Assembly (NCBI GenBank): GCA_037952775.1
Contig: JBANAY010000003.1
Coordinates: 30,442,001-30,506,000, forward strand
Length of the DNA stretch: 64,000 nucleotides
From: Clonostachys chloroleuca
Lineage: Eukaryota; Ascomycota; Sordariomycetes; Hypocreales; Bionectriaceae
Direction of reading: 5' to 3'
This document shows positions 45,490-56,681 of this stretch, in pieces (position 1 is the stretch's first letter; each line of letters begins with the position of its first letter). The position numbers and the translations under genes are program-made. The notes below the pieces were generated by a model. That model ran no database searches. It saw only the letters and a list, made by a program, of their open reading frames with translations, and had not been told where the DNA came from.

Positions 45490-46196
45490 TTAGGCTGACT
45501 TTGCCTTCACAGTAAAGTCTATAAGTAGAAACGCCTCAAGAATCACACTCAACTCAAAGTCAATACCTGCTCCCCTCCAGATCTCTACTATAGTTTCCCC
45601 TCCATCAGGCTCAATGCTCACTCTCGCGAAGTTGTATTCAATCGGTGCCGGATTAATAAATTAGTAAGGAGTTTACGTTCCCATTTTAGGTCTGCACCTT
45701 TACCCTCATCAACTCTCCATTGAAAGTACTGAGGCTTGGCAGGTCGACCAGGTATCGTAACGACCGGTATGTGGGTGTCAATCCATAGAGGAAGCCAAGA
45801 CTTTCCCCAAGCAACAGGGCGCCAAGATGCATTAGGCTCGGTAGGTGAAGAAGTGCATACCGTGCCGATAGGAAGAGTCTTGCTTTTTCTGATCAGCCGA
45901 TGCACGTGCTGCAGCAAGGAGTGTAACATCAGATGCAGAGAAAATTGAATATTGCCGACTTTGCTGGATCCAAGGAAAAGTTCGATGCGATAGAGAGGTG
46001 TAGGGTCAATTGTAAGGGACAGATCGTAGGCCGAATCAGAAACCCGAATAAGAGAGAATTAGTCGACTTGGCCATCTTTTATTGAGCATGTTTGGATAAT
46101 ACCAGCAAGACGGCTAGGGTAAGCAACAGAAGACGTGCTTTCTTGAGCGAAAGCCTTCTCCTGGTAGGGAGGTAGGTTGTCGTTACTTGGAGACAT
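45490..46196 (-). pseudogene. Uncharacterised fungal protein, disrupted
   Basis: Minus strand from ATG 46196: SPSNDNLPPYQEKAFAQE, YPSRLAGIIQTCSIKDG, then an in-frame TAA. It resumes as LIRVSDSAYDLSLTIDPTPLYRIELFLGSSKVGNIQF, ASDVTLLAAARASADQKK in another frame, NASWRPVAWGKSWLPLWIDTHIPV, and finally VSIEPDGGETIVEIWRGAGIDFELSVILEAFLL to a stop at 45490-45492. The pieces are collinear and compositionally protein-like, separated by one stop and at least two frameshifts. I do not recognise the function; the layout suggests a conserved cytosolic protein with no signal peptide. Confidence 0.6.
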
Positions 46197-46787
46197 GTAG
46201 GTAGTAAGAAGCTGGAAACTGGGCGACAGCGATGGTAAGATGGCGAGTGCTGGCGTGTTGGAGTTTATCAGGTCAGTGAGGGGTAAACACAGTAATCAAT
46301 CAATGCCAGGCAGCCACTGCCAAAATACGCCACAGCTACTCTGTAACAAGATGCATTCTTACCAACAGTCTGGCGGATCTGAGTAATGGCGGACCGTGCG
46401 GGTTACCTGATTGGCTCAATGGCTTCTACATGACTCTGTGAATTCCCACCTGTTGCGTTCCAAACTGAACCTCATTACGAGGTGCATATGCTGTTGGTTC
46501 TAGTCTTTGAACCATATCATGCATTACGTGGACACCGCCGATGAGTCCATTCTTCCAGCGGGTCCTTCTGCCAACTGGACTTATTTTGGTATTTCTCAGC
46601 CATGATCTGAGGTTCTTGGCAAGGCCAAGTTTGAAGAGGGACGGCCATGGGCCGGCTTCACAATAATTATATATACCTAGGGTACATCGACAGAGGTGAT
46701 AGAGCAGGATAACATGACAGATCCCACTTGATTCATCTCTTTCCTATTCCTCAACCATTTCTAAATAACCCTTGTCCAACTATTACC
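46197..46787. other. Intergenic region with promoter of the peptide gene
   Basis: No coding motif. TATATATA at about 46668-46675, followed by a CT-rich leader before ATG 46788. Confidence 0.45.
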
Positions 46788-47030
46788 ATGCGCTTCCACA
46801 TCATCCCCATCTGTGGCTTTTTATCCATTGCCACCCAACTCGTCTCTGCCGAGCCTGCTAGAGCATAGGATGACCCGCAAAACTTCTTTTGGTATGTACT
46901 TACGTCTCAACCTGTACACAGAACTGATAACGCTCACGGACGCAGCGGATATAGGAAGATGAAGCGCTCCTCGCCCCTAAATACGCGGCTACGAAGCCGT
47001 GATGGGATGAGCATGGAATACGACTACTAG
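46788..47030 (+). pseudogene. Tiny secreted peptide precursor with one internal stop
   Basis: ATG 46788 opens a clear signal peptide (MRFHIIPICGFLSIATQLVSAEPA), then TAG at 46866-46868. The frame continues DDPQNFF up to a good donor at 46892 (gtatgt). The 54-nt intron ends at 46945 and the frame carries on GYRKMKRSSPLNTRL to DGMSMEYDY and a stop at 47028-47030, 63 codons in all. Splice phases agree, a TATA and a CT-rich leader lie upstream, and MKR could be a dibasic processing site. One base change explains the stop. It may be a dead effector or peptide-signal gene, or a sequencing error; no family recognised. Confidence 0.5.
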
Positions 47031-47490
47031 ATAATTTAAACCGTATAGAGAAGTAGGTTTACTCTGTGGCGCGCTATTGGTGTGGCTGAAAGGGACTAGT
47101 GAGAATTCTGATCTTGTGTATCTACATCTCTAGTTTTATGTGTTGTCTCTTACCTGGTATTAGCAAGGGGTTTGCAGTACCGAAGATTGTTTTCCCTGGC
47201 AGAGGTAAATTCATGAAGGTCTTCTAATACCACACTTTATATAAACTCACAATAGTGTGGAGCTTAATGCCTCGCTGAAACAACCTTGACGCGAGCTAAG
47301 CGAATAAGTGAAATGATATCAGATGGGAGTGGTTTATCTTTCCCTGGGCAGATGAGTGTTTTTTTCTTGGGAGGAAGACACTGAACTCACCGTGACTTAT
47401 GGACGCAGGTAATTCGTGAGGGGGTGACCTAGCTGTCTTCTTAGAGCCAGAGGTACATACAAGGCCGGCGCTGTTCGTAGAGTGCCGTAT

Positions 47491-47515
47491 GTAGCCGTAG
47501 CCGTAGCCGTAGCTA
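47491..47515 (+). repeat. (GTAGCC)4 microsatellite
   Basis: About four tandem GTAGCC units followed by an imperfect continuation (tacagccgcagc). Confidence 0.8.
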
Positions 47516-48167
47516 CAGCCGCAGCTAGCTTGATCAGCTAAAAAGGGAGACAAGAGGCTCTGCTACGTATATCAACTACAGGCATATTTGGAAGAATGAA
47601 GCGAGAAGGAAAAATGATATAAATGAGGGCATGCCAGGGATTGAACAGGAGTTGACGCAATCACCAGGCTACGAGAGATACTACATCGCGTGAGATGTTG
47701 GATCAGGTGCCTGGTATGACAACACATCCGCTAGAGGTGATGGATGAATTCGCTGGCCTTTGCCACCGTCCTTCGCAGACATGCATAATCATAAGGCGGT
47801 GGGAGGTGGGAGACCAACAGAGCCAAGTCTAGACCTCTATTTTCGACACTAAACGGTTTTCAGATCGCCGGTTGCTATCCTTAATTCGCATAAGCGCTCT
47901 TTTAGCTGCATGGGCTGAAAGGGAAAGCATAGTACAAATGTGCCACCGGATGCGCCCTATTTCATGACTCTCGTCCATTCAGCCGGGCACAGGGGGTCGA
48001 ATGCAAGGAGTCGGCGCTCAGCTCAGCGCTATTTTCAAGTCTGATCAGTCCTAAGCCTCTTAGTGGTTGAATGGTGGCTAATGAAAAGGAAAACAAAGCA
48101 GTGTTGAAATTATCGAAAGACTCGGTGGCTGTATGTATAACGTCAGTCCTTCAGCAGCAGTTTGGGA

Positions 48168-48176
48168 ATATATAAG
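48168..48176 (+). promoter_or_regulatory. TATA box of the TM protein gene
   Basis: ATATATAAG about 125 bp before ATG 48300. Confidence 0.5.
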
Positions 48177-48299
48177 AGGCCTCCACCCACGGCTGACCGA
48201 CCGACCTTGAATTGCTTCTAAGTTGACGTACACCTTTGTTCTTGGTTGAGTTTCTACGGCAGCAGAACCATCATACACCCCCTTTACCCCGAATTGGAA

Positions 48300-48785
48300 A
48301 TGAATAAGGCATTCCAAAACAAGGTTCTCCTGCTTTGGTGCTGGGCGTTGCCCGCTGTCTACGCTGCCGCCCTCCCATCGGTCGATGATGTAGGAGACCT
48401 TACATTACTCTACACTCGCAAGGGAGGAAAGGGTGGCAGCTCGGGGGGCGGTGGTGGCGGGTCTTCCTCCTCATCCAAGAAAAGCACCATCTCCACGGCA
48501 GCCATCATCGCCATTGTCGTCGTCGTCCTTGCTGTGCTCTTCGTCGGCTGGATTCTTTGGAAATGCGTCCTCCCACGAGTCTTGGCTAAGAGAAAGGCAA
48601 CCAAAGAACAGCAATACCAGGAACAAGCCTATGAACACAAATTCGACGACGCGGCCATCGCAACCACCTCGACCACGCCCCAAGTCTTCCAGGCCCCGCA
48701 CCAGCAGCCTACCTATCCCCAGCCTCCTTATGGGCAGAACAGCTACGGGCCACCGCCTGGACCTCCTCCTTCTGGCCACCACTAA
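48300..48785 (+). CDS. Signal peptide / single-pass membrane protein with Pro-Tyr-rich tail
   Basis: Intronless, 161 residues. Signal peptide (LLLWCWALPAVYAAALP), a short ectodomain with a Gly/Ser run (GGKGGSSGGGGGGSSSSSKK), one strong transmembrane helix (TAAIIAIVVVVLAVLFVGWILWKCVL, given here by its core residues about 78-100), a basic stop-transfer RVLAKRKATK, and a cytosolic tail rich in Gln, Pro and Tyr (QPTYPQPPYGQNSYGPPPGPPP). This is the layout of fungal SKG6/Axl2-like or 'transmembrane alpha-helix' cell-surface proteins, but no family domain is recognised. TATA box upstream. Function unknown; PPxY-like sequences in the tail could recruit WW-domain proteins (inference). Confidence 0.8.
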   Translation: MNKAFQNKVLLLWCWALPAVYAAALPSVDDVGDLTLLYTRKGGKGGSSGGGGGGSSSSSKKSTISTAAIIAIVVVVLAVLFVGWILWKCVLPRVLAKRKATKEQQYQEQAYEHKFDDAAIATTSTTPQVFQAPHQQPTYPQPPYGQNSYGPPPGPPPSGHH

Positions 48786-49446
48786 AGAGAGGGGCGAAAT
48801 CCACACCGATGAGGAAAGAAGAAGAATCTTGCTAGCTTAAGCTTACCCTGGTCGTAGGGCTGAAGCACCACTGCATTTGGGCGGGGCCGCACGCGATGAG
48901 GATCGGCCCCCGCTTGACACTTGGCACGCTCTTCAATACTAGCATGATCACATGGGCGACTGTAGGGGTACCTGGATGTCACTTTGATGGAAAGAGGAGG
49001 GAGACTGAAGGGACTATCTGATCTGCGTATACAGAAGACAACTTGGTTGGAACATACGATATGAGGTAGGGTAGCGGGTTTAGCGTGTACCATAAATGAA
49101 ATCTTACGAAGCCCTTTGCGAAGGGTTAAGCTCTTTCTTGCTGCCCGAAATGTAATGCTAGACTCCAGAAGGATTAGGTTCATCTCCCAAAATTTCTGCA
49201 CTTAGCCACTCACTGCGGCACTCTTATGAAAAGACACGCTGGAGCACGTCGATGCCGCCTGTCACAAAGCACAAACCATGATCTCTTCCTTGTCAGTTCA
49301 GTCTGGCTTGCTTTAGACTCCTATGTTCGTCATGTTAAATACACGTGCTTTTACTATCCCGACCTCAACCAACATTATATGTTCACCCAGGATTTGTAAA
49401 TTTTGATCATGTTCGGCCTTCAATGAAATAATGATCAAATGGAGAC
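48786..49446. other. Intergenic region
   Basis: Shared 3' side of the TM protein and the DUF829 relic; no coding motif. Confidence 0.45.
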
Positions 49447-50359
49447 TTATAGCTTAGCTCTTGGGGTCCCTCTCCAAATACTCCTCACAATCTCCCAGTA
49501 CCGAGCCTCATCCTCTCTGACATGGGCAACATGGCCCGACCCAGCGAAAGGCTCCTTGTAGACCTCGAAGCCGTTCTTCTCGGCCTGGTCCGCGTGTGCT
49601 TCGACGTCCAGGTGACTCACGACCGGATCTGTGTCACTGTAGATATACACCCGCCGTCTCTCGCGTACCTTGGAAGGATCGTTGTGGCTCTTGCCCCAAT
49701 GGAGAAGCACGTCTTCCACAAGCCGAGATTGATCATTGCTGAAAGTCCAGTGGCGATGGTGTACAAAGCGGGAATGGCTACCGTTCGGTGCGCGGGTGAT
49801 GACATCCCGATCGTGAGGTACGCAACCGTTTGCTGGATGCGAAATACCGAAGGGCTCGAGTCGAAGATGGTTACATGATAAGGTAGTAGCGTGTCCTCTG
49901 CGTTCTCTGATGTTGCAGCATACTGCTCATATAAGTTGGAGATACTTGCAGAGCCCCCATTGGAAAAAATGTGTATCAGGAGTGATGGTGTCTTGATGGA
50001 CAACGACGGAGGTGAAGATGGCGGCGATGGAGGGAAGAACTCTCTGATAATGCCCAACGCTGGCCGAACTGCCGGCCCAATTAACGCTGTGTTGTTGAAG
50101 AGTCTCGTCGTGCTCTTCATCAAAGAATGGAGGCAGTTCGGTACAGCTCTTGGTATTTTGATATATATTTAGCAATATGCGAGTCCTGCGCATCAGTCCA
50201 TGTACCGAGAATGATGAACCGCGGGCTTGCCTTGCCGTGGGCCATGTCATCAAAAGACCCGGGCTCATATCCAAGCGGACGATATACAGATACCTCGTTT
50301 GAGAGCTTCTCCATATGTGGCAGCGGCCGACCACCGGAGTCGTTCGTGCTTGGGGCCAT
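49447..50359 (-). pseudogene. DUF829 / PaxU-like alpha/beta hydrolase with two frameshifts
   Basis: Full-length (about 304 codons) single-exon relative of the DUF829/TMEM53 hydrolases that include PaxU of indole-diterpene clusters. Part 1 (from ATG 50359): PLGYEPGSFDD, FIILGTWTDAQDSHIAKYISKYQELY, then a stop. A one-base shift near 50118 restores KSTTRLFNNTALIGPAVRPALGI, IHIFSNGGSASISNLYEQYA (nucleophile region) and FDSSPSVFRI. A second shift near 49758 restores VEDVLLHWGKSHNDPSKVRERRRVYIYSDTDPVVSH and GSGHVAHVREDEARYWEIV. The nucleophile, acid and final-His regions are all still present, so inactivation is recent or the two shifts are base-calling errors. Confidence 0.8.
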
Positions 50360-51163
50360 TTTGTTGGTTCCTCGTATGTCGTGTTTGTGTCGTGTCTAGT
50401 CAAAGCTTACCTGACAGCACTCTCCCGAGGTTCCATTGTTATTGTTTTTAGTTAACATCTCGAATACGGCTGACAAAGCTTCTGCCTCGGCTCAAACCCG
50501 TAGCTTGAGAAGATCTCGGCCACTTATTTGACTAACAACATGAGGCCTATTCTCGCGCGCGTTTTGCTTCGTGTCTGTTTTAGTTCCTCGTTTATGCATC
50601 GGCCCCGTATTCTTGTAGTTTACGTATTTAGAGTTGGTTACACGCAGCCGATGGCACAGCGTTGTTCGTTTCTAGGGCCCCTGCAAAAGCCCAGTCTCCA
50701 GGCCTGGAACCAGGCCACGCCACCACAGGATAGGGATATTTCGAACAATGTTGAGCATCAATCCTGTTCTAACATGTCGCAGTACTTGAAATGGCTGAAT
50801 CTTGATCGCGATGAGGGTTGCAAGGCGGCGAGGCGTAATCCAAGGCGCGCGACAATTAGGTTTGTGGCAGTGTTGTTTCTAATAAACATCCCTGTAAGGC
50901 AGACGCGTAGGATTGAACTTATCTTATTAAGGGGGCCGTGGATGAGAACACGATCAACCGATTTTCCTGAAATATCCCAACCGACGAGCCAAGGCGTCGT
51001 CCATCCCCGCGCTCAGAACACGGCCAAGTCCATCAGTGCCAACACCATCAGGTGATTCTACGGCCACGCTATAGGCGCAACTTATTAGCATCAAGACGCG
51101 GGTCGCTTGCTAGGCTCGGCTGCGGGGTTACGAATCACAAACCGTGACACAAGTACAGCAAAG
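50360..51163. other. Intergenic region
   Basis: A 175-codon plus-strand frame (50528-51055) shows no domain or signal and is not accepted as a gene. Confidence 0.4.
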
Positions 51164-52880
51164 ATGGCGCCGAACGGATCAGCTCACAGACTGCGACGCT
51201 TTCTGATACAGCTGTTAGAGGTGGTGATAGAAACAAGCGAGGATGGGCTTGAGGAATTTCGCGATGAGGCTTTGAGCCCACTGACCATTATCGTATGGCT
51301 CAAAATAGCCGGGCGCTCACTACGCAATAGGATGATGAAAAGGGGCGTTCTTAGGTCCATACCATTGGTTCCCCCCATGATGTCCTTGCCCGTCTTGGTA
51401 CCTCTGGCGTGGCTCGCCGCCTTTTTGGGATACCTGCTTCTGAGTTCGCCCGCCGTCATCAGGGTTTTCAAGGGCCTTTTGTCCTACTTGGAACGGGGAA
51501 TCCAGAAGAAGCAGGATACCGCATTCCGAGAACACTTCTTCCTTCCTCTGCGAAAGGCGTCTGGGATACACAAGCCAAAGATGGTCTTTGAATCACCTCG
51601 CACAAGTAGGTTTTTCTTACTTTCCCCCTGAGCTTCGCTACCAGATTCTTAACGAAGCGTTCGGTGGGGGGCGGACCTTGCACATGAGCCTGGAGTTCCA
51701 GCACCCATACTATTTGGCAAATATTGAAAGATATAACGATCCTCGGTTTGGCTGTCACGCCAAGATCGAACGCCTGGTCACGGTTAATAATTCCCACCTG
51801 CAAACAAATAAACCCAAGCAGTGGGTATGGTTTGGGTGTGTCTGCCATCGTTCCTCATGCCATACATCTAAAACAGCTCGATATCTTGATAAATTCGGCG
51901 ACAAGAACGGGGTTGTATCCAGAGACTGTGACGTTCCATGCGACCCCAAAGATGACAGGTGTCTAGAGGGCGTCGCTCGTTGTAAGCAATGGCCGGGAAC
52001 GTGGCCAGAGAAGTGCCAAATTGGGATTTTCGGATGGCTCCTCGCCTGCCGACGAGCGTGAGGTCTTTCCCGTTCAAAAGAGACCAAGTCAAATTGCTGA
52101 TATTTCTCCACTCTAGGTACAGCGAAGGCTTCAGCGTGCTGTATGGGAATAATACTATCAACATTGCTTCGCCTGCCCTCCTTCGAAGTATTCAAGATGT
52201 CCTACCTCAGGAAGCCCTGTTTTGCATGACTTCACTCGAACTCGTCTTTGACCTAGACCGTGTCCCTTTTGACGAGGCCTTTAAGACTACGTCGAAGAAG
52301 AGGGCCCGAGAACACTCCTCGCCTCTTTTTCCATCCATGGCCAACCTTCGAGTTGCCTTTTCAAAGAGTTCTCGTAGCGCTAGCTCTCTCGGACTTGACC
52401 GAAACGATCTTCACTGGACCGAAATTAAGAAAGCCCTTCTCGGGCAGCTATTCCCAATGATTGATGGCTTTCTCGAAAGGGCTTTTCCCACTACAACAGA
52501 TGTAGTGATATCCTGTCCATCATGGAGCTGGTATTCGGCTATTGACCTGGTTCTCATCGATCAGCAAGGTAAAGATACCTCTAAGGCGCAGCACTCAGGT
52601 TTCAAAGGTACCAAATTCTGGAGACAGTCCCTTGCGCACGAGGTGATCTCGCCCGAAAATGGGAATGTTCAAGCGTTGGAGGAGGGGACGCAACCAAAGC
52701 CCTTGCGAACTGGCTTCTGGGTTCATAGTTCCGACAGGCCAATGCACACTCGTTCATGGCGAGCCACTGAGGCACCAGGTAAGCGCCCTACCCATCTACA
52801 TTCCCGCACAGGTTTGTGTGCTCATTAGCGTGATTCCTCTTCCTCTGTTTATGTATCTCGGCTCACACGCAGAATTTTAG
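51164..52880 (+). CDS. DUF7730-like fungal protein with an unresolved frame break
   Basis: Reading starts at ATG 51164 (MAPNGSAHRLRRFL) with a hydrophobic segment (LPVLVPLAWLAAFLGYLLLSSPAVI). Near 51585-51610 the frame must change to reach FSYFPPELRYQILNEAFGGGRTLHMSLEF, the start of a DUF7730-type domain. It runs through GIFGWLLACRR, and an intron (52058-52116, gtgagg..ctctag, branch CTGAT) joins AYSEGFSVLYGNNTINI, the conserved 'LLxCRxxYSExxxxLYxxNTxxF' block. The rest (ALFCMTSLELVFDL) fits the family. A last intron at 52779-52872 would end the protein at 52880; otherwise it stops at 52828. The upstream break has no good GT-AG solution, so a one-base error or mutation is likely. Function of the family unknown. 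Confidence 0.65.
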
Positions 52881-53559
52881 AGGATCGGCGACGTCGACAG
52901 ATATATGATCGGGAGGAGACTCCCTCCGACTAGTCCTCCCCAAATACCACACATGCTCTCAGCCTCTCAAGAAGAAACATTAATACGAGTTGGAGATCAA
53001 TCTAGACAGCTAAGGATATATTAGGCGAGAAGTGTATTTCTTATGATCGATGCGGTGGCCATTACGCTCTTCTTGTAGATGTTGATGCTAGTGGAGGCAA
53101 CGTCTAGAATGTTGTGTGTACAAAGTAGTTGTTTCCATGCTTACCTGCGATCCTTCGTGCAAACAACTGGGATCAACCAGTCTCTAATGCGACTTGTTCC
53201 CACGAGTTCCTCACGGTGAACCTCAACCTCGCCTTCGCGCTTCTCTGCAAGGCGACATCCGCAACAGCCAACTTGGTTTAAGAGCCGTCGCATTTTAAGT
53301 CGCTACCCTAGTCACGATTCATGATGATACGAAGGCCTCCTAGTCCAGGATCTCTTCTGTTGCTCATGTAATTGCTCACGGTTTAGAGTTTCTGACCGCT
53401 CGATGTACGCTCATTCCTTTACTGACGTGGGGTTTGTGTGAGGAGTTCTCAAGAACTACCAGTACATGGCAATTCAATTTGTCATCTTTCTCCGTAAAAC
53501 TACTGTTTATAGCTTCACGGCGCTTCCAAGGCGAGTTTTCAGCATCCCCGTTAGTGAGG
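52881..53559. other. Intergenic region
   Basis: No coding motif; possibly includes eroded 5' sequence of the P450 relic. Confidence 0.4.
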
Positions 53560-54246
53560 CGATGTACTCTTGGGTAAGCCAATGGACTACTGTCCTCGCT
53601 CTGGTGATCACTGTGCGTTCGTCGGACTTCCAAGACCCAGTGATTCAGAAAAAGCTGATCTGGCCAGTATCACGTCGTCCGCATCATCTACAACCTGTAT
53701 TTTCACCCTCTGGCCAAAGTTCCCGGTCCAACGACGTGGTCAGTGTCAAGGATCCTTTTTGTCTTCGCGCTTCTTAGAGGAACCATCGTGCACGACTTCC
53801 AAGATCTCCATCGTCGATACGGACCAGTCTTGCGGATCGCGCCAGACGAAGTTACTTTGTCGCATGTGTTCGACTACTCATAGACTTCCATATCGATCCA
53901 AGCATACACGATGAACCGAGACCCTCACTACTTCCATTCACCTACCAGTTTCATTCCTGAGCGATGGCTCCATGAAGCTACTACAGACAGTAACTCCGTA
54001 TTTTACAAAGACCAGCGACAATGCCTCCAGCCCTTCAGTGCGGGACCACGCAATTGCATGGGCCAATATCTAGCCATGGCTGAGATGAGGCTCATCCTAG
54101 CAATCCTTGTACGGACATTTGAGTTTCAACCGGCGAGCTAGCAGCTGCGTTGGGAGAATCTGAGGACTTTCTTGCTGGTGGGAAAGAAGCCAATCCATGT
54201 GCGGATGAAACTAAGAGATTCTTCATTGAGTCCATCGGCTGCGTAG
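53560..54246 (+). pseudogene. Cytochrome P450 with the middle deleted
   Basis: From about 53677: VRIIYNLYFHPLAKVPGP (anchor-proximal proline-rich hinge), RGTIVHDFQDLHRRYGPVLRIAPDEVTLSHVFDYS, then a TAG at 53881-53883. In the same frame it jumps to YTMNRDPHYFHSPTSFIPERWL (just before the heme loop) and FSAGPRNCMGQYLAMAEMRLI with the heme Cys. Roughly 300 residues (helices C to K', including I-helix and ExxR) are missing. A further TAG after FEFQPAS interrupts LRWENLRTFLL. The flanking motifs resemble CYP65/Tri11-like fungal P450s. Clear deletion pseudogene. Confidence 0.85.
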
Positions 54247-54917
54247 GTCTGATTAGGGTGGTGGGATGTAAACATGTGCAATGTATGTAGCCCTACTGCT
54301 CAAACAACAACCTCCAGCGCTTAGATGACTTGGAAAACTGCCATTACGTATGAGATACTACCTGATTCTTCTTTCATGGGAGCGTTCTAAGTTGCCATAT
54401 CTGGCATGCGGGGAAGGATAATCTATTTCAAGTCTCAATAGGGCAGGTGTAGGCACAAGTTTTGACATATTTCTCATCCCCATGGGGAATCATAATCCCC
54501 ATCTCATACTCCATTTGGCGGCACCTACAAACAGCCTATAATGTTGTGCTTTCCTCGCTCGCCTGGCCTTAGGATCCCGACTCTTTCTGTGAAATGGCCG
54601 TGAAGATCAGCCGACTACCCCTCACCTCTCTTAGGACCCATTCGTTGCCGGGGCTTATTCGAGACTCGGATGGGTTGTTCTCATCTCCACCGTGAACGGC
54701 CCGATTGAGGCTGCGGTTCGATTTTATCCATCCGGCAATCTTAAGCGCCTTGGAATAGTTATTTTTGACCCATTGCAAGTCTATGAGATATATTTGCAGA
54801 CATTGAATATAAGTATGGTGGCCGTTTGAAGAAGAGCTCGACGGAAGCGAGTCAAATTAATACATCTCTGAACGAATCTTCGCTCACTCGCGAGACAAAG
54901 TCGCCTAAACCTTGAAT
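54247..54917. other. Intergenic region
   Basis: No gene seen; ends as the promoter of the secreted DUF1593 gene. Confidence 0.45.
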
Positions 54918-56348
54918 ATGAAGCTGCCATTAGCTCTTGTGGCAGTGTCCAGCCTGGTCACGGCCAGCACTATCGTTCAGCATGGTACTTGTCCTCGATT
55001 TGTCCCAAGGAAGCGGTTGTTGACCAGAAATAGCTCCTTTGAAACCGCGTATCGTTGTTCTGACTGATATTACTCAAGCCTCATGGGAGCCTGATGATAT
55101 GCAATCGATGGTGCATCTTTTTGCAAGCGCTGATCTATTCGAAATCGAGGCTCTCATCGCCACATCTGGATGGAGCATTCCTCCTGAGCCACTCGGTCCA
55201 AACCATATACGCGATGTGATCGAAAGCTACCGTTCTGATTTGCCAAATTTGATGAAGCGAAGCAATCAAGCGGCGTTTGAAAAATCTGAGGATCGACAAA
55301 AGATTGGCTACTGGCCAAGCCCGGAATACCTCGAAAGCGTCATTAGAAATGGTTACCCAGAACGGGGAATCGGCTCAATTGGAGATGGCAAACACACAGA
55401 TGGCTCAAATTTCATCATCGATTTAGTTGATGAGGCAGACGAGAGACCCATCTATGTTGGAGTATGGGGAGGAGCCAACGTTCTAGCCCAGTCCATCTGG
55501 GACGTCCGCCGCACCCGATCAGAAGCTGAACTTTCTGCCTTCTTGTCCAAGCTTCGCGTATATGCCATCACTGATCAAGATCGCGATCAAGGGGCCCCTT
55601 ATACGAACAGCTCGCAGTTTTGGATGCGGAACACTTTCCCTGAACTCTTTTACATCTCCAGCGAGTCTGCCTGGGTCGCTTACGGTCGGACTATTCGCGA
55701 TACGTATTGGGATAGCCACTACGTGACCGAAATTCAAGGCAAGGGTGCTTTGGGAAAGAAATATCCCAAGTGGAGATACATTGCTGAGGGGGACTCGCCA
55801 TGTTTCGCGTATGTTTGGCCTGGCCTTAATGACCCTGAAGACCCAAGGCAGTCGAGTTTTGCGGGGAGGTTCTCCTGGGAGCTCACTCCGGACAACGTGA
55901 CCACGACTTGGACTGATTCGTCGCCTCAAACCGCAGCTTGGAGCAAGGAGTCAGTCACCAGTCTTCTCCCATATCATATAAATGACTTCATCGCAAGAAT
56001 GAACTGGGCAGCAAACGGTGTAGGGAATCGGAATCCAGTAGCCGCTCTTCAAGGCAAAGGTGGATTTTCGCCAGTTGCTCTCAAAGCTCGTCCTGGCGAT
56101 GTCGTCGGTTTGAGCGCAGAGGGTTCAGAGACGAAGACGGAGACTCGCTAACGTTCGACTGGCACCACGACAAAGGTGCTGGAGGGTATTATGGTGACCT
56201 CTCGTTAGAAGGAAAAGATACACCCAACCTCTCTCTGAGAATACCAAGAAACACATCACGAACGAAAATTCACATCATCAGCCGAGTGGTTGACAACGGA
56301 ACGCCACCCCTCGCATCTTTTAGGCGAGCAATTATTAGTGTCAACTAA
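54918..56348 (+). CDS. Secreted DUF1593 nucleoside-hydrolase-like protein with late frameshift
   Basis: Predicted secreted hydrolase related to DUF1593/Sde182 proteins. Exon 1 (54918-54984) encodes a signal peptide (MKLPLALVAVSSLVTASTI). After a 49-nt intron (gtactt..aatag) comes KPRIVVLTDITQASWEPDDMQSMVHLF, the Asp-rich nucleoside-hydrolase-like site, then IATSGWS, PIYVGVWGGANVLAQS, YAITDQDRDQG and DSPCFAYVWPGLNDPEDP. As read, it stops at 56149-56151 (394 residues). A one-base shift near 56125 opens RDEDGDSLTFDWHHDKGAGGYYGDLSLEG and continues to VVDNGTPPLASFRRAI and TAA 56346-56348, the expected C-terminal beta-domain. So the last ~70 residues are lost to a frameshift that is either real or an error. 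The catalytic domain is intact. Confidence 0.8.
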
Positions 56349-56681
56349 GCAGTCAGTTTGTTGTGGTCTTCTTAGTACAGTCAAAAGACAAATTATCTTG
56401 CTCTGATACTATGCAAATAAACATCAAATATGGCAGGTAAACATCACCAGCACAATATGTAACATTCAAATTGGTGATCGCTATCTTGATAGTTCCTCAG
56501 CAAAGTGGCCATCAGTTAGTTTTTTTGCCACCGCCCTAACAAATCTCACCGTTCTAGTTTGGTTTCGGTGTATCCTTCAACTGGCCTCCAAGAAATATAC
56601 TCAAATTCAAGAGCTAATATATGCATCTACCTATATCTGATACGGAATTGGTAGAGGCATGATCAAGAGCCTCCACTATCA
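56349..56681. other. Intergenic region between convergent genes
   Basis: No coding motif seen. Confidence 0.45.

Larger units (their letters stand above)
47031..48299. other. Intergenic region with microsatellite
   Basis: Contains (GTAGCC)n at 47491-47515 and, near the end, the TATA box of the downstream gene. No gene seen. Confidence 0.5.

Noticed and set aside
50528..51055. 175-codon plus-strand frame
   Set aside because: Low-complexity basic sequence without domain or signal.
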